A DNA stretch of 64,000 nucleotides from Clusia tigrina (lineage: Eukaryota; Arthropoda; Insecta; Diptera; Clusiidae): contig OV050032.1 of the NCBI GenBank assembly GCA_920105625.2, positions 112,700,542 through 112,764,541 of the forward strand. Direction: 5' to 3'. The stretch's first letter is position 1, and every line of letters begins with the position of its first letter. The position numbers and the translations under genes are program-made. The notes beneath the pieces are model-generated. The model saw only the letters and a list, made by a program, of their open reading frames with translations. It had not been told where the DNA came from and searched no databases. Of the stretch, positions 63,600 to 64,000 are shown one piece after another.

Positions 63600-64000
63600 T
63601 TGCAACATACAAATGCTTGTAACTTTTTACTGGAGCGTCATAAAACCTTGAAATTTTGTAACAATAAAGTACTCGAGCCTCTTGCCAATTTAAGCTATCG
63701 CTTAAAGCTATGCTACCCTAGAGTCACAAATCAAACACTGATTAAACTTCAATTGGCCCTAACTTCTATACGGTACGTCCTGCACCTATCAAAGTTTGCA
63801 ACATACAAATGCTTGTATCTTTTTACGGGAGCGTCATAAAACCTTGAAATTTTGTAACAATAAAGATCTGGAGCCTCTTGTCAATTTAAGCCATCGCTCA
63901 AAGCTATGCTACCCTAGAGTCCCAAATCAAACACTGATAAAACTTCAAACGCCCCTAACTTCTATACGGTACGTCCTACACCTATCAAAGTTTGCAACAT
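63600..64000. repeat. Zone D HOR copy 5, partial, cut by the window end
   Basis: The first monomer is chimeric. Its 5' part (cttgccaatttaagctatcgc) is like the monomer at 55,402 and 60,475. Its 3' part (gattaaacttcaattgg, cctgcacc) is like the unit-start monomers at 55,990 and 61,063. The unit then continues with ttttacgggagcg and aaagatctggag before the window ends. Confidence 0.78.

Larger units (their letters stand above)
1..64000. repeat. Satellite DNA array, 196-bp monomer, head to tail
   Basis: The same roughly 196-bp unit repeats from the first base to the last, interrupted only by a run of N. Landmarks such as gcttgtaactttttactgg, tactcgagcctcttg and ctatacggtacgtcctac return every 196 bp, always on the + strand. 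I saw no inverted monomer and no unique DNA between monomers. Length classes are 196 bp (most), 195 bp (1-bp deletion, gaagtttgtaac), 186 bp (10-bp deletion after cctcttg), 188 bp (8-bp deletion giving atggcctatacgg) and a rare 101-bp truncation. Both array ends lie outside the window. This organisation is typical of eukaryotic centromeric or heterochromatic satellites; the chromosomal location is inference. Confidence 0.98.
48768..64000. repeat. Zone D: satellite subfamilies up to the window end
   Basis: Markers are agctatgggtcaaagc, aaaacatcaaatggtcc, cctctcggcaattt, acaatagagtcc with cttataagac, aaatttggtaac with caaatgtgtgtaac, and a start cassette (gaagttttg, gagcatcttg, agttatcgc, aaaactacgc, attaaacttccaatgg, aactaatatacgatacg). 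The cassette appears near 48,800, 50,650, 52,310, 54,650, 59,725 and 62,850. The 188-bp class is absent; the 186-bp class recurs. No gene found. Confidence 0.85.

Noticed and set aside
1..64000. CRISPR array
   Set aside because: The unit is 196 bp and continuous. There are no short identical repeats alternating with unique spacers, and no cas-like genes.
1..64000. CENP-B box in the monomer
   Set aside because: I looked for the core pattern TTCG-N4-A-N2-CGGG on both strands of the consensus and of variants with cccgagcc or ttcggtacg; none fits.
1..64000. Promoter-like cataaaacc or taactttttac elements driving satellite transcription
   Set aside because: These are AT-rich parts of the monomer with no associated initiator or termination signals. 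Transcription cannot be judged from sequence.
1..64000. rDNA spacer or telomere/subtelomere repeats
   Set aside because: No telomere-type short motif runs and no rRNA coding stretch occur anywhere. An intergenic-spacer origin cannot be excluded, but nothing supports it.

Overview
The whole 64-kb window is one uninterrupted head-to-tail satellite DNA array, apart from a 200-base block of N at 22,739-22,938. The basic monomer is 196 bp and about 38% GC (hand count on one typical monomer). All of the roughly 325 monomers lie in the same orientation. I find no protein gene, tRNA, rRNA, transposable element, CRISPR array or other unique sequence. The 72-79-residue open frames that recur every monomer are a by-product of the repeat: they begin at TTG, end at the same TAA, and change frame with each monomer because 196 = 3x65 + 1. 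Such an array points to eukaryotic centromeric, pericentromeric or other constitutive heterochromatin. A partial resemblance, from memory, to legume/soybean centromere satellites makes a plant plausible, but the species cannot be fixed from the sequence alone.

Layout. Zone A (1-22,738) carries monomers with a 1-bp deletion (195 bp). It contains a 1,175-bp tandem duplication (2,706-5,055), a 2,932/2,936-bp tandem duplication (5,291-11,158) and a large higher-order repeat (HOR) in three full copies of 4,502, 3,913 and 4,306 bp (7,411-20,131) plus a partial fourth. Zone B (22,939 to about 36,900) starts straight after the gap and uses a different monomer set. It includes a diagnostic M-type monomer at nine sites, 186-bp monomers with a 10-bp deletion, and a near-identical 2,332-bp tandem duplication (about 24,900-29,563). 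Zone C (about 36,900-48,767) is dominated by a tandem pair of 3,688 and 3,876 bp (38,703-46,266) and adds a 188-bp monomer class. Zone D (48,768-64,000) holds a 1,850/1,664-bp pair with a truncated 101-bp monomer, then an HOR in copies of 3,125, 1,948, 3,125 and 2,537 bp and a fifth copy cut by the window edge.

Nothing here acts as a gene system. The interest lies in how the array evolved: nested duplications of 3 to 23 monomers, copies differing by whole numbers of monomers, visible chimeric monomers at the deletion joints, and a monomer that itself contains an old 56-bp tandem duplication. All boundaries were read by eye from shared variants and should be taken as accurate to a few tens of bases unless a position is tied to a specific indel.
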